Source of the DNA: Faecalicoccus pleomorphus DSM 20574
GTDB taxonomy: Bacteria > Bacillota_I > Bacilli_A > Erysipelotrichales > Erysipelotrichaceae
Length of the DNA stretch: 64,000 nucleotides
Reading direction: 5' to 3'
Assembly (NCBI RefSeq): GCF_000420345.1
Contig: NZ_ATUT01000001.1
Coordinates: 248,001-312,000 of the forward strand
Each line of letters begins with the position of its first letter. The stretch's first letter is position 1. This document shows positions 41,929-50,798 of the stretch, in pieces. The position numbers were made by a program, and so were the translations under genes. The notes under the pieces were generated by a model that searched no databases, was not told the DNA's origin, and saw only the letters and a program-made list of their open reading frames with translations.

Positions 41929-42803
41929 AAACCAGCCTCCTTAAGTGCCTTGTGTAATCGTTTCTGATTTTCCGGTGCCATTTCACAAAGCGGCAAACGA
42001 TAGCCACCCACCGACATGTCCATCAAACGCATCGCCTCTTTGACCGGAATCGGATTGACTTCACAGAATAAGGCATGAATGACATCCAAATACTTTAACT
42101 GCAGCTGCAGACTTTCTTTGACTTTTCCTTCATGAAACAAAGAAACCATATCATGTGTCTGTTTAGGCAAAATGTTACTTAAAACACTGATGACTCCACT
42201 GGCACCAATAGATAGTAAGCTTGTGATCATATCGTCATTGCCGGAATACATCGCAAAATCATCACTTAGATAACGAGCTATTGAAGTCGCATAAGAAATA
42301 TTTCCACTGGCTTCTTTAATTCCGCAAATATTTGGATGCTTGCTTAATACTTTGACAACTTCTTCGGAAATCGAACAACCGGTTCTTCCCGGAATATTAT
42401 AGAGGATGACCGGACAATCGACTGCATCCGCACAAACCGTAAAATGTCGAATCATTCCTTGTGTGTTTGCCTTGTTGTAGTAGGGAGAAATCAACAATAA
42501 AGCATCGGCTCCCATCTTTGAATATTTGATACTCTTTTCTAATTGTGTCTGTGTGCTGTTGGAACCGGCTCCCACGATGACCGGAATTCTTCCGTTGACC
42601 TTCTCAATGGTAAAACGCGCCACCTCATCATCTTCTTCATGCGTCATAGTCGTACTTTCTCCGGTCGTACCCAAGACCAGAATGCCATCCGTACCATTTT
42701 TGATCTGATATTCGATTGTCTGTTCCAATCGTTCAAAATCAACGCTTTCATCTTCTTTAAACGGTGTAACCATCGCCACGATACTACCCTTAATTGGTTT
42801 CAT
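41919..42803 (-). CDS. dapA: 4-hydroxy-tetrahydrodipicolinate synthase
   Basis: Condenses pyruvate with aspartate semialdehyde, the entry to lysine and diaminopimelate. The roughly 295-residue TIM barrel has GTTGEST near residue 44, the YNIPGRTG tyrosine loop near 132 and the Schiff-base lysine in GIKEASGN near 160. AAGGAG lies nine bases before the ATG at 42803; another in-frame ATG at 42809 is closer to it and also possible. The gene overlaps dapF, indicating coupling. Confidence 0.95.
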   Translation of the reverse strand: MKPIKGSIVAMVTPFKEDESVDFERLEQTIEYQIKNGTDGILVLGTTGESTTMTHEEDDEVARFTIEKVNGRIPVIVGAGSNSTQTQLEKSIKYSKMGADALLLISPYYNKANTQGMIRHFTVCADAVDCPVILYNIPGRTGCSISEEVVKVLSKHPNICGIKEASGNISYATSIARYLSDDFAMYSGNDDMITSLLSIGASGVISVLSNILPKQTHDMVSLFHEGKVKESLQLQLKYLDVIHALFCEVNPIPVKEAMRLMDMSVGGYRLPLCEMAPENQKRLHKALKEAGLCE

Positions 42804-43608
42804 AGACATATTCTCCTTTCGCAATGCACTGTGCATTTCCTGTCATATATACATCCCCGTGTGTATCAATATGAATTTTTAAATGTCCTTTTGGAAGCAG
42901 AACTTCCACGGTATCTTTACATTTGCCTAATTGATAAGCACAGACCACACTGGCGCAGGCCCCTGTTCCACACGCTAACGTCATGCCGCATCCTCGCTCA
43001 TAGGTCTGCATCTGTATATGGGTTGGATCGATACATTGGACAAAATTAACATTGGTTTGTAATGAAAACATCGGATCTTCACAAATGATCTTTCCATCCT
43101 TTCGCATCCACTCTTCATTCAATTCATCGACAAAGACAACCGTATGGATTGTACTTTGAAAAAATGTATGCAGTCGGTAGTGCCGATCTTCAATGATGTA
43201 CAAATCATTCCAAATTCTTTTCGAAGTACCAGTAAGGCTTAAATCTTCAAACTCGGGCTTGGACATATTGACCTGAAAGGTCTGATCATCTAAAACGCGA
43301 ATGATCTTATCACCGGCCAATGTTTTTACCACAAACTCTTTTTTATGGATGATGCCTTCATCAATACAAAACTGTGAAAAACAACGTATCCCGTTTCCAC
43401 ACATCGGTGCTCGGGATCCATCCTGGTTATAATAAAGCATCTCCAGCGGTTCTTTTCGGACAACGATAAATCCATCAGCGCCGATCCCCGTATGTCGATC
43501 ACAGCTTTGTACGATCAAATCTTGTAACAGCTCCGGATAAATTTCTTCTTCCTGTACGATAATAAAATCATTTCCACATCCATGATATTTTCTAAACGGG
43601 ATCTTCAT
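42790..43608 (-). CDS. dapF: diaminopimelate epimerase
   Basis: Converts LL- to meso-diaminopimelate, giving both the cell-wall precursor and the lysine precursor, with a two-cysteine mechanism. The 272 residues contain MCGNGIRCF near residue 72 (first catalytic Cys) and GCGMTLACGTGACAS near 214 (second). The start at 43608 (MKIPFRKYHGCGNDF) is the conserved N-terminus. The gene overlaps lysA by 17 bases. Confidence 0.96.
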   Translation of the reverse strand: MKIPFRKYHGCGNDFIIVQEEEIYPELLQDLIVQSCDRHTGIGADGFIVVRKEPLEMLYYNQDGSRAPMCGNGIRCFSQFCIDEGIIHKKEFVVKTLAGDKIIRVLDDQTFQVNMSKPEFEDLSLTGTSKRIWNDLYIIEDRHYRLHTFFQSTIHTVVFVDELNEEWMRKDGKIICEDPMFSLQTNVNFVQCIDPTHIQMQTYERGCGMTLACGTGACASVVCAYQLGKCKDTVEVLLPKGHLKIHIDTHGDVYMTGNAQCIAKGEYVYETN

Positions 43609-44872
43609 CACACACATCCCCTCTCACAAGCTCTTGCAGCGTTTCTCGTTTTACGACCAAGCGACTGTTCCCTTCTTTGACAAAAACAACGGCCGGACGT
43701 AAATTTCGATTATAGTTATTAAACATGCTGAAACCATAAGCACCGGTCGAATAGACCATCAAAAGATCACCACTGTCACAGGGCGACAAGGCAATAGAAT
43801 CGATCAAGATATCGCCTGATTCACAACACTTCCCGGCTACACAAACGATTTCGGTTTTCTTTTGATCCATATGATTGACGATATCCGCCTCATACTTTGC
43901 CTGATACAAGCTGGGACGAATATTATCAGACATACCGCCATCTACAAATACATATTTTTTATGCGGTGTCTTTTTAATAAAGCCTACCGTATATAAAGTC
44001 GATCCCGCTTCGGCAACGATACTTCGTCCCGGTTCGATTAAGATTTTCTGAATGTTTGTATGATACAATTCCTGCATCTTCTGACAGGTTTCCAAAATCA
44101 CAGAACTGAAAACGGAAATCGGAATCGGTTGATCTTCATTGGTATAATGCACGGCAAAGCCACCACCTAAATTCAAAGTATTACATAAAATGCCCTTTTT
44201 CTGCATTGTATCGATTAAAGAAAACATCGTTTCGATTTCTTTGACAAAAGCTTCTTTTTCAAAGATTTGCGATCCAATATGTGCATGAAATCCATCAAAG
44301 ACAATATGATTCGATTGTTTCAGTGTTTGGATCAGATCTACAATTTGCGATATCGATTCTAAATGAATGCCAAATTTGGAATCTATATTGGCCGTTTGAA
44401 TATAAGCATGCGTATGGGCTTCAATACAAGGATTGATTCGTAATAAAACATGCAGAACATAATCTCTTGTTTTCATCTCTTCCACCAATAAATACGCTTC
44501 TTGTAAATTGTCGACAATAAACGTTTGAACATGATTATCCAGCGCATATTGAATCTCTTCCAAAGTCTTATTGTTGCCATGAAAATAGATGCGATCAGGT
44601 GATATACCGGCTTTTAATGCGGTAAACAGCTCTCCCATTGACACAACATCAACACTGAGTCCCTGATTTTTAACTAGACGAAGCATTTCTATACAGCTAA
44701 ATGCCTTGGACGCATAAAGCACTTCGGTATCAAAGGCATCGCAGCTAAAATATTGACTATATTGCCTGCATTGATGAAGCAGTTTTTCTTCATCATATAC
44801 ATAGAGCGGTGTTCCATATCTTTCTTTTAATTCGGTAACCGGAACTCCGCCAATCTTTAAAACGGCATCCAT
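43592..44872 (-). CDS. lysA: diaminopimelate decarboxylase
   Basis: PLP enzyme that decarboxylates meso-diaminopimelate to lysine. Of 426 residues, the PLP lysine is in YASKAFSC near residue 50; FHAHIGSQ near 198, EPGRSIVAEAG near 280 and the CESGDIL active-site cysteine near 350 are present. The ATG at 44872 is eight bases from AGGAGGG; the TTG at 44878 is too close to it. It is first in the operon, directly behind the lysine riboswitch terminator. Having lysA first, before the DAP genes, means lysine supply controls DAP synthesis too. Confidence 0.96.
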   Translation of the reverse strand: MDAVLKIGGVPVTELKERYGTPLYVYDEEKLLHQCRQYSQYFSCDAFDTEVLYASKAFSCIEMLRLVKNQGLSVDVVSMGELFTALKAGISPDRIYFHGNNKTLEEIQYALDNHVQTFIVDNLQEAYLLVEEMKTRDYVLHVLLRINPCIEAHTHAYIQTANIDSKFGIHLESISQIVDLIQTLKQSNHIVFDGFHAHIGSQIFEKEAFVKEIETMFSLIDTMQKKGILCNTLNLGGGFAVHYTNEDQPIPISVFSSVILETCQKMQELYHTNIQKILIEPGRSIVAEAGSTLYTVGFIKKTPHKKYVFVDGGMSDNIRPSLYQAKYEADIVNHMDQKKTEIVCVAGKCCESGDILIDSIALSPCDSGDLLMVYSTGAYGFSMFNNYNRNLRPAVVFVKEGNSRLVVKRETLQELVRGDVCDEDPV

Positions 44873-44888
44873 ACTCAAGCCCTCCTAT

Positions 44889-45095
44889 GAAAAAAAGACA
44901 GGATAGACTATCCTGTCGGTACGATCAAAATCGTGCGATAGCCCTCCTACATCCGTAGACAGTCCGATAAATATTCTTTATCGGCCCACCGTTTGTTCAT
45001 GCCTGAAAAAACAGTTCGGCAAAGTTGCCCCCAAAATGGATCAAATGCCCGCCGGCTTTCCATTTTTTCATCGTCTTTGCGCCTCTATCATGAAA
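44889..45095 (-). promoter_or_regulatory. lysine riboswitch (L-box) with terminator
   Basis: The aptamer spans about 44937-45089. P1 is formed by GATAG and CTATC at its two ends. The conserved AGAGGCGC start, GCCGAACTG, the GGGCCGATAAA...TCGGACTGT arm and CTACGGATGTAGGAGG follow in order. The expression platform ends in a 9-bp stem GACAGGATA / TATCCTGTC (44897-44917) with a run of T. The 3' strand of P1 (CTATC) could pair with the GATAG of the terminator to form the antiterminator. Lysine binding should stop transcription of lysA-dapF-dapA-dapB-dapH. Confidence 0.85.
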
Positions 45096-45097
45096 GA

Positions 45098-45126
45098 ATT
45101 ATACAAAAGATGAAAGAAAATGTAAA
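45098..45126 (-). promoter_or_regulatory. promoter of the lysine riboswitch-lysA operon
   Basis: The -35 TTTACA (45121-45126) and perfect -10 TATAAT (45098-45103) are 17 bases apart on the minus strand. It stands back to back with the M20 gene promoter. Confidence 0.8.
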
Positions 45127-45132
45127 TAGTTT

Positions 45133-45161
45133 TTGAAAATTTACAAATTTTTCGATAGAAT
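45133..45161 (+). promoter_or_regulatory. promoter of the M20 gene, abutting its start codon
   Basis: The -35 TTGAAA (45133-45138) and -10 TAGAAT (45156-45161) are 17 bases apart. Six bases separate the -10 box from the ATG at 45168 and no Shine-Dalgarno sequence exists, predicting a leaderless mRNA. Confidence 0.75.
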
Positions 45162-45167
45162 AACTCT

Positions 45168-46256
45168 ATGTTAGAAAAAGTGAGAAAGTATAGAAGGGAT
45201 CTTCATCAGATTCCTGAGTTAGAACTTGTACTACCCAAGACCAAGCAATATATCCTGCAAGCTTTAGATGGGCTGGATTGCCAGATCGAATCACCGATTG
45301 AAAGTGCTGTTGTAGCCTATTTTGACAACCAAAAGCCAACTACGATTGCATTTCGCAGTGATATGGATGCTCTTCCTGTTAAAGAGATGACAGAGGTTCC
45401 TTTTAAAAGCGGACATGAAGGATGTATGCATGCCTGTGGACATGATGGCCATATGGCCTTGTTGCTGGGATTTGCCCAGGAACTCAATACCTTTTATAAA
45501 GAGCTTTCCTGTAATGTACTGTTGATCTTTCAACCCGGAGAAGAATCACCCGGCGGTGCCAAGCTTTTGTGTCAACAAGGTATCTTAGAAAAATATAAAG
45601 TCAAAGAAATCTATGGCACACACCTTTGGCCCTTTCTTCCTGCCGGTCAGATTGCCACGATCCCGGGGCCTATGATGGCAAGAAGCAGTGAGGTAAACAT
45701 CGATATTTTCGGAAAGACCAGTCATGCGGCCAAATATAAAGAAGGAATCGACGCTCTGGAAATCGGTGCCCGTTATCTTCTAGACCTCTATCAAATGGAA
45801 TCCCAGATTGATCCAAAGTATGCCCGATTACTTCGCTTTGGAAGAATAGAAAGCGGAACAGTACGAAATGTAGTCAGTGATCATTGTCATTTAGAAGGTA
45901 CGATGCGCTCCTTAGATGAGGATATCTACCAATATCTTAAGGAACAGCTATATAGTTGTGCAAAAGCGTATCAAGAAGCTAGATTCGAGTTTTCCATCAG
46001 TGAGGGCTATCCTGTCGTATTCAATGATAAAAAGCTTGTACGAAAGGTACATACGATTCTGGATTCTCTATCGATTTTAGATACTCATGAAATGATTTCC
46101 GAGGACTTCAGCTGGTATCAACAATATGTACCGGGCGTCTTCTTCTTTTTAGGCACAGGAACAAATATTCCCCTTCACAATTCACATTTTGATTTTGATG
46201 AAGAAATCTTATTGCAGGGGATCCAGGCATATATTCAAATTGCCAAAAACGCATAA
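45168..46256 (+). CDS. M20-family amidohydrolase, probable N-acetyldiaminopimelate deacetylase
   Basis: Dinuclear-metal peptidase-fold hydrolase of the M20D group. The 362 residues show RRDLHQIPEL near residue 8, RSDMDALPV near 64, MHACGHDGHM near 88, FQPGEESPGGA near 124 and HNSHFDFDEE near the end. Placement against a dapH-containing lysine operon suggests it is the N-acetyl-LL-diaminopimelate deacetylase (YkuR/DapL role) missing from that operon; hippurate or other N-acyl amino acid hydrolysis is the alternative. It is transcribed away from the riboswitch, so it escapes lysine control. It shares a bidirectional terminator with the cupin gene. Confidence 0.85.
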   Translation: MLEKVRKYRRDLHQIPELELVLPKTKQYILQALDGLDCQIESPIESAVVAYFDNQKPTTIAFRSDMDALPVKEMTEVPFKSGHEGCMHACGHDGHMALLLGFAQELNTFYKELSCNVLLIFQPGEESPGGAKLLCQQGILEKYKVKEIYGTHLWPFLPAGQIATIPGPMMARSSEVNIDIFGKTSHAAKYKEGIDALEIGARYLLDLYQMESQIDPKYARLLRFGRIESGTVRNVVSDHCHLEGTMRSLDEDIYQYLKEQLYSCAKAYQEARFEFSISEGYPVVFNDKKLVRKVHTILDSLSILDTHEMISEDFSWYQQYVPGVFFFLGTGTNIPLHNSHFDFDEEILLQGIQAYIQIAKNA

Positions 46257-46277
46257 AAGAGCACATCGTGCTCTTTT
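46255..46277. terminator. bidirectional terminator between M20 gene and arg operon
   Basis: AAAAGAGCAC and GTGCTCTTTT form a perfect 10-bp stem with a 3-base loop. A-tract and T-tract flank it, so it can end transcripts from both convergent units. Confidence 0.85.
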
Positions 46278-46620
46278 ATTGTGGTTTTGAATTAATGATC
46301 AATGCCATAAAGACTAGATCTTCACTTCCCGGATTCGAAATAGAATGTCCCTTCCCATCCGGACAATATAAATGTTCACCCGGTAAAAGCGTTACTTCTC
46401 TTTCCTGATTATCGTTGACAAGCGCTTTCCCTTTAAGGATATAATAATCCTCACCATTTCCGATATGGGTATGATATCCGATGGAGCATCCAGGCTTTAA
46501 TGTAACCTGGGAATACATCTTGTTCATACCTTTCATTTCTTCACTGGTTAGAATGTGTTCAAAATGAACCGTACCATTCCCGTTTTGAACATTCGTTCGA
46601 TCTTCTGGTGTTAACTTCAA
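46276..46620 (-). CDS. small cupin-domain protein
   Basis: A 114-residue single cupin barrel. The metal-binding pattern is visible: GYHTHIGNGEDYYILKG (two His, one Glu) near residue 48, then the second motif around PDGKGHSISNPG near 88. It is the last gene of the arginine operon and overlaps argF by 4 bases, so it is co-translated with it. Function is unknown; small cupins include isomerases, dioxygenases and sensors. Its tight linkage suggests a role connected to arginine or ornithine metabolism, which is inference. Confidence 0.85.
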   Translation of the reverse strand: MKLTPEDRTNVQNGNGTVHFEHILTSEEMKGMNKMYSQVTLKPGCSIGYHTHIGNGEDYYILKGKALVNDNQEREVTLLPGEHLYCPDGKGHSISNPGSEDLVFMALIINSKPQ

Positions 46621-47531
46621 GCTTTTTCTCCCTTCATCAATAAGACCATGACGGCCTTTTGTGCATGTAAGCGATTTTCGGCTTCTTCAAAGATTTCATC
46701 GGCATGATCCTCAAAGACTTTTTCTGTGATTTCCTGACCACGATAAGCCGGCAAACAATGTTGAACCATGGCTTGTGGCTTGGCCAATGCCATTAAATCA
46801 TCATCAACCGTATAGCCCTGAAACGCCTTTTGGCGAATTTCCTTTTCTTCTTCCATTCCCATGCTGGCCCAGGTATCGGTAATCACAACATCCGCATCTT
46901 TGATGGCTTCTTTAGGCTCGGATGTCCAGCTAAATGTCGCATAGTCTTTGGCAAAATCCATCACTTTGGCATCCGGTTTATAATCAACCGGTGTTGCCAC
47001 ACTGACCTGCATACCAACAAGCAAACCTCCGACGATCAAAGAATTCGCCATATTATCGCCATCACCAATATAACACATTTTTAATCCTTCCAGTATTCCA
47101 TAGCGCTCACGAATCGTCATGAGATCAGCCAGTACCTGGCAAGGATGGCTGTAATCAGTCAAGCCATTGATGACAGGGATGCTTCCATATTTTGCCAGAT
47201 CTTCTACTTCTTTTTGGTCAAAGGTTCGAATCATGATCATATCCAAATACCGGGAAAGAACACGGGCCGTATCTTGCACCGGCTCTCCTCGTCCGATCTG
47301 TAAATCACGACTTGACAAAAACAAAGGCTGTCCACCCAACTGATAAATACCGGTTTCAAAAGAAACGCGGGTCCGGGTACTTGATTTTTGAAAAATCAGA
47401 CCTACGCTTTTGCCTTCCAGATGCCGATGTGGAATCTGATGTTTTCTTTCATATTTTAACTGATCGGCCAAATCCAAAATCTGAAGGATCTCTTCTTTGT
47501 TCAAATCTTGCATTGTAAGTAAATGTTTCAT
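46617..47531 (-). CDS. argF: ornithine carbamoyltransferase
   Basis: Makes citrulline from ornithine and carbamoyl phosphate. The 304-residue protein has the carbamoyl-phosphate loop SSTRTRVSFETG near residue 52, HPCQVLAD near 128 (carbamoyl-phosphate/ornithine site), DTWASMGMEEE near 220 and HCLPAYRG near 261. It lies in a biosynthetic cluster, so the anabolic role is likely. It overlaps argD by 4 bases. No carbamoyl-phosphate synthetase gene is in the window. Confidence 0.97.
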   Translation of the reverse strand: MKHLLTMQDLNKEEILQILDLADQLKYERKHQIPHRHLEGKSVGLIFQKSSTRTRVSFETGIYQLGGQPLFLSSRDLQIGRGEPVQDTARVLSRYLDMIMIRTFDQKEVEDLAKYGSIPVINGLTDYSHPCQVLADLMTIRERYGILEGLKMCYIGDGDNMANSLIVGGLLVGMQVSVATPVDYKPDAKVMDFAKDYATFSWTSEPKEAIKDADVVITDTWASMGMEEEKEIRQKAFQGYTVDDDLMALAKPQAMVQHCLPAYRGQEITEKVFEDHADEIFEEAENRLHAQKAVMVLLMKGEKA

Positions 47532-48709
47532 GAAAATACCTCCTGAAATGCCTGAATCACCTGATCCAGTTCTTCTTTAGAAATGATCAAAGGTGGCAAA
47601 AGACGAATGGCCTGTGATCCTGCTGTTAAGACAAGTACACCCTTCTCCTGAAGTTTTTTGACAAAACCGGCTCGTTTCTTTTCGTCCACGACTACCCCGA
47701 TCATCAGTCCCATACCGCGCACCTCTAAAATATCCTGGCTTTGTATATTTTGTAGGGCATCCATGAAATACTTTCCTTTTTCTTTCACGCTTTCCAAAAA
47801 TTCCTTTTGGTTAATGATCGATAAAACCGTCATGGCTGCTCTTGTGCTCATTAAATTCCCACCAAATGTTGAACCATGCATACCGGCCTGTAAAACAGTT
47901 GAACATTTTTCATTGGTCATGATGCCCCCAATCGGAAGACCGCCACCTAAGCCTTTAGCCATCGAAACAATGTCCGGTTGAATTTCATATTGTTGATAAC
48001 AGAATAAGCTTCCGGTTCGACCGATTCCGGTTTGTACTTCATCAACCGCTACCAGCACATCCTTTTGATGACAAAGTTTTGTGACTTCCTGTACGAATGT
48101 TTTATCAAGTGGCAATACACCGCCTTCTCCCTGAATCATTTCCATCAAGACAAGGCATACGGAATCATCCAGCTTTTGTTTGAAATCTTCAATATCATTG
48201 GCAATGACATATTCAAATCCATCTGGAAACGGATAAAAATACTGATGAAATTTATCCTGACCGGTTGCCGTCAACGTCATCATCGTTCTTCCATGAAAAG
48301 ACTGTACCAGACTTAATACTTTATATCGATGTTGCCCATAGCGATCACTGGAGTATTTACGTGCCAGCTTAATAACACCTTCATTAGCTTCAGCGCCTGA
48401 ATTGGCAAAAAACACTTTTGACATACCAGTTGATTCTACTAACTCTTTAGCTACCTGCACCATCGGTTCGGTGTAATACAGATTGGAAGTGTGCATCAGC
48501 TTTTGACTTTGATCGTGTAAGGCTTCTACCAATGCCGGATGATTATGTCCAAGGCAATTAACACCTATACCGGATGTCATATCGATGTAGCTGTTTCCTT
48601 TATCATCATATAACATACATCCTTGCCCATTGACCAAAAATAAGTCATTGCGCGCATAGGTCTGCATCACATATTGTTTTTCCAATGTTTTTATCTCTTC
48701 TAAATTCAT
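47528..48709 (-). CDS. argD: acetylornithine aminotransferase
   Basis: PLP aminotransferase that forms N-acetylornithine from the semialdehyde. The 393 residues have TSGIGVNCLGHNHPA near residue 45, FFANSGAEANEGVIKLARK near 100, DEVQTGIGRTG near 219 and the PLP lysine in MAKGLGGGLPIG near 248. ArgD of some bacteria also transaminates the DAP intermediate; no separate DAP aminotransferase is visible in this window, so a dual role is possible. It lies nine bases after argB. Confidence 0.95.
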   Translation of the reverse strand: MNLEEIKTLEKQYVMQTYARNDLFLVNGQGCMLYDDKGNSYIDMTSGIGVNCLGHNHPALVEALHDQSQKLMHTSNLYYTEPMVQVAKELVESTGMSKVFFANSGAEANEGVIKLARKYSSDRYGQHRYKVLSLVQSFHGRTMMTLTATGQDKFHQYFYPFPDGFEYVIANDIEDFKQKLDDSVCLVLMEMIQGEGGVLPLDKTFVQEVTKLCHQKDVLVAVDEVQTGIGRTGSLFCYQQYEIQPDIVSMAKGLGGGLPIGGIMTNEKCSTVLQAGMHGSTFGGNLMSTRAAMTVLSIINQKEFLESVKEKGKYFMDALQNIQSQDILEVRGMGLMIGVVVDEKKRAGFVKKLQEKGVLVLTAGSQAIRLLPPLIISKEELDQVIQAFQEVFS

Positions 48710-48718
48710 GATGGCCTC

Positions 48719-49579
48719 CTAATAGAACATCGTACCCACACCTTGATCACTAAATAACTCAATGAGGATCGAATGTGGGATGCGTCCGTCTTGTATATTG
48801 GCAGAATGAATTCCCTGACGTACTGCCTCAACACAACACTGTACTTTAGGAATCATCCCTCCGGAAATAATACCTTCTTTTTCCAGGGATCGTACCTTTG
48901 AAACTTGAATCGAAGGAATCAGGCTCTCCGGATCTTCTATATCCTCCATGACACCACTAACATTAGTCAGCAGGATAAACTTCTCAGCCTTTAAGGCAAT
49001 GGCAATTTTTTCTGCTGCCAGATCGGCATTGATATTGTAGCTTACGTCCTCATCATAGCCGGAAGCAATACTGCTTAAAACCGGAATATAGCCTTTATCA
49101 AGTAACTCCTGCACTAAAGAAGCATCTACTTTGATGATATCGCCTACATATCCATAATCCGTACGATAAATATCGGTATGACGTAAAGCTTTAAAGATGG
49201 AAGCATCCAATCCGGAAAGACCGACCGCTTTTCCGCCGGCTTTTTCTAAAAGGGAGACTAAATCTTTATTGACTTTTCCACATAAGGCCATCTGTACAAA
49301 TTCCATTGTTTCCGCATCGGTATAGCGAAGGCCATTGATAAATTGTGTTTCTTTACCGACTTTTTCCAATAAATTGGAAATTTCCGGTCCTCCACCATGA
49401 ACCAAAACCACATGGACACCGACCATGTTTAATAACACGACATCCTGAATGACCGCCATTTTCAGCGCTTCATCGATCATCGCATTTCCGCCATATTTAA
49501 TAACGATCGTTTTTCCTCTATATTTTTGGATATAAGGCAAGGCCTCTACCAAAACTTGTGCTTGTGTTTCTGGTTTCAT
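48719..49579 (-). CDS. argB: acetylglutamate kinase
   Basis: Phosphorylates N-acetylglutamate, the second step of ornithine synthesis. The 286-residue amino-acid-kinase fold has VIKYGGNAM near residue 26, LVHGGGPEISNLL near 59, the NAD-like AVGLSGLDA stretch and YNINADLAAEKIA near 180. The length and short N-terminus match both arginine-sensitive and insensitive enzymes, so feedback control cannot be told by eye. It overlaps argJ by 4 bases. Confidence 0.96.
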   Translation of the reverse strand: MKPETQAQVLVEALPYIQKYRGKTIVIKYGGNAMIDEALKMAVIQDVVLLNMVGVHVVLVHGGGPEISNLLEKVGKETQFINGLRYTDAETMEFVQMALCGKVNKDLVSLLEKAGGKAVGLSGLDASIFKALRHTDIYRTDYGYVGDIIKVDASLVQELLDKGYIPVLSSIASGYDEDVSYNINADLAAEKIAIALKAEKFILLTNVSGVMEDIEDPESLIPSIQVSKVRSLEKEGIISGGMIPKVQCCVEAVRQGIHSANIQDGRIPHSILIELFSDQGVGTMFY

Positions 49580-50784
49580 GTTCTATAATCTCCATTTATC
49601 TTTACATAATCATACGTCAGATCACAACCCCAGCACGTAACAACCTCATCCCCTTGATGCAGATCGATCAAAACTTGAACGGAATCTGTCTGGAGAATTT
49701 TTTTGGCTTGTTCTTCATCAAAATCCAGGGCTTTACCACTCTGGCATACTTGAATCTTGCCAAATTTTGAGGCAAATGTCACATCCACGATTTCCGGATC
49801 AAAGGCTGCCTGGGAATACCCCATGGCACAAAGAACACGACCCCAGTTGGCATCACTGCCAAACATCGCCGCTTTAAATAATGTACTGGAGGCAACAGAT
49901 TTGGCAAGCTTTTCAGCCTGTTTTTCGCTTTGTGCATCATACACGGTCACGCTCAACAAGCGACTGGCACCTTCTCCATCACTGGCAATTTGTATCGCTA
50001 GATTCTCCATGACCGTATGTAACGCTTTTTTTAACGTATCATAGGCTTCGCCTTCCGTTTGAATTAGTTTGTTTTTGGCCATGCCATTAGCCAAAACCAC
50101 ACACATATCATTGGTGGAAGTATCTCCATCTACACTGATTCGATTAAAAGTCTTCTTAGTAATTTCCTGTAACGCTTTTTCCAACAAAGAAGATTCGATA
50201 TCCACATCACTGGTAATAAAAGCTAGCATCGTTCCCATATTTGGATGAATCATGCCAGACCCTTTGCAGATTCCACCTAAATGAACACGAATTCCGTCCA
50301 ATTCAAAAGAAACTGCACAGCTTTTTGTTTTAGTGTCTGTTGTCATGATGGCCTGCGCTGCTTCCAATGAATTATTTTCTTTAAGCTCAATCTGCATGGC
50401 ACCTTGTTCGATAGCTTCGATCGGTAAGGTTTGCCCAATTACACCGGTACTGGCGACAATGACATCCTCGGTATCTAACTGTGTTAATTTGGCACAGGCA
50501 ACAGCTTCCTTTAAGGCATTTTCTTTTCCAAAAGGAGCACATGCATTCGCATTCCCTGAATTACAGATAATAGCCTGTGCTTTACCGTTTGATAAATGTT
50601 CTTTGGTCAACTTCAAACAATCGGCCTTAACTTGATTGGTCGTATAGACGGCAGCTGCCGCACAAGGCTTTTTCGAATAGATCACCGCAAGATCTAACTT
50701 GGACTGTGATTTACGCACACCACAATGCACCGCTCCTGCCAAAAAACCTTTTGAAGCACAAACGCCTCCTTGTATCAATTCCAT
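49576..50784 (-). CDS. argJ: bifunctional glutamate N-acetyltransferase/ornithine acetyltransferase
   Basis: Recycles the acetyl group between acetylornithine and glutamate, so that ornithine synthesis runs as a cycle without a dedicated ArgA. The 402-residue precursor cuts itself before a conserved threonine; here the site lies in HPNMGTMLAFITSD near residue 180. SGNANACAPFG near 75 and the SDGEGASRL stretch near 273 are typical. It lies 14 bases after argC. Confidence 0.95.
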   Translation of the reverse strand: MELIQGGVCASKGFLAGAVHCGVRKSQSKLDLAVIYSKKPCAAAAVYTTNQVKADCLKLTKEHLSNGKAQAIICNSGNANACAPFGKENALKEAVACAKLTQLDTEDVIVASTGVIGQTLPIEAIEQGAMQIELKENNSLEAAQAIMTTDTKTKSCAVSFELDGIRVHLGGICKGSGMIHPNMGTMLAFITSDVDIESSLLEKALQEITKKTFNRISVDGDTSTNDMCVVLANGMAKNKLIQTEGEAYDTLKKALHTVMENLAIQIASDGEGASRLLSVTVYDAQSEKQAEKLAKSVASSTLFKAAMFGSDANWGRVLCAMGYSQAAFDPEIVDVTFASKFGKIQVCQSGKALDFDEEQAKKILQTDSVQVLIDLHQGDEVVTCWGCDLTYDYVKINGDYRT

Positions 50785-50798
50785 TTCGATGCTCCTTC

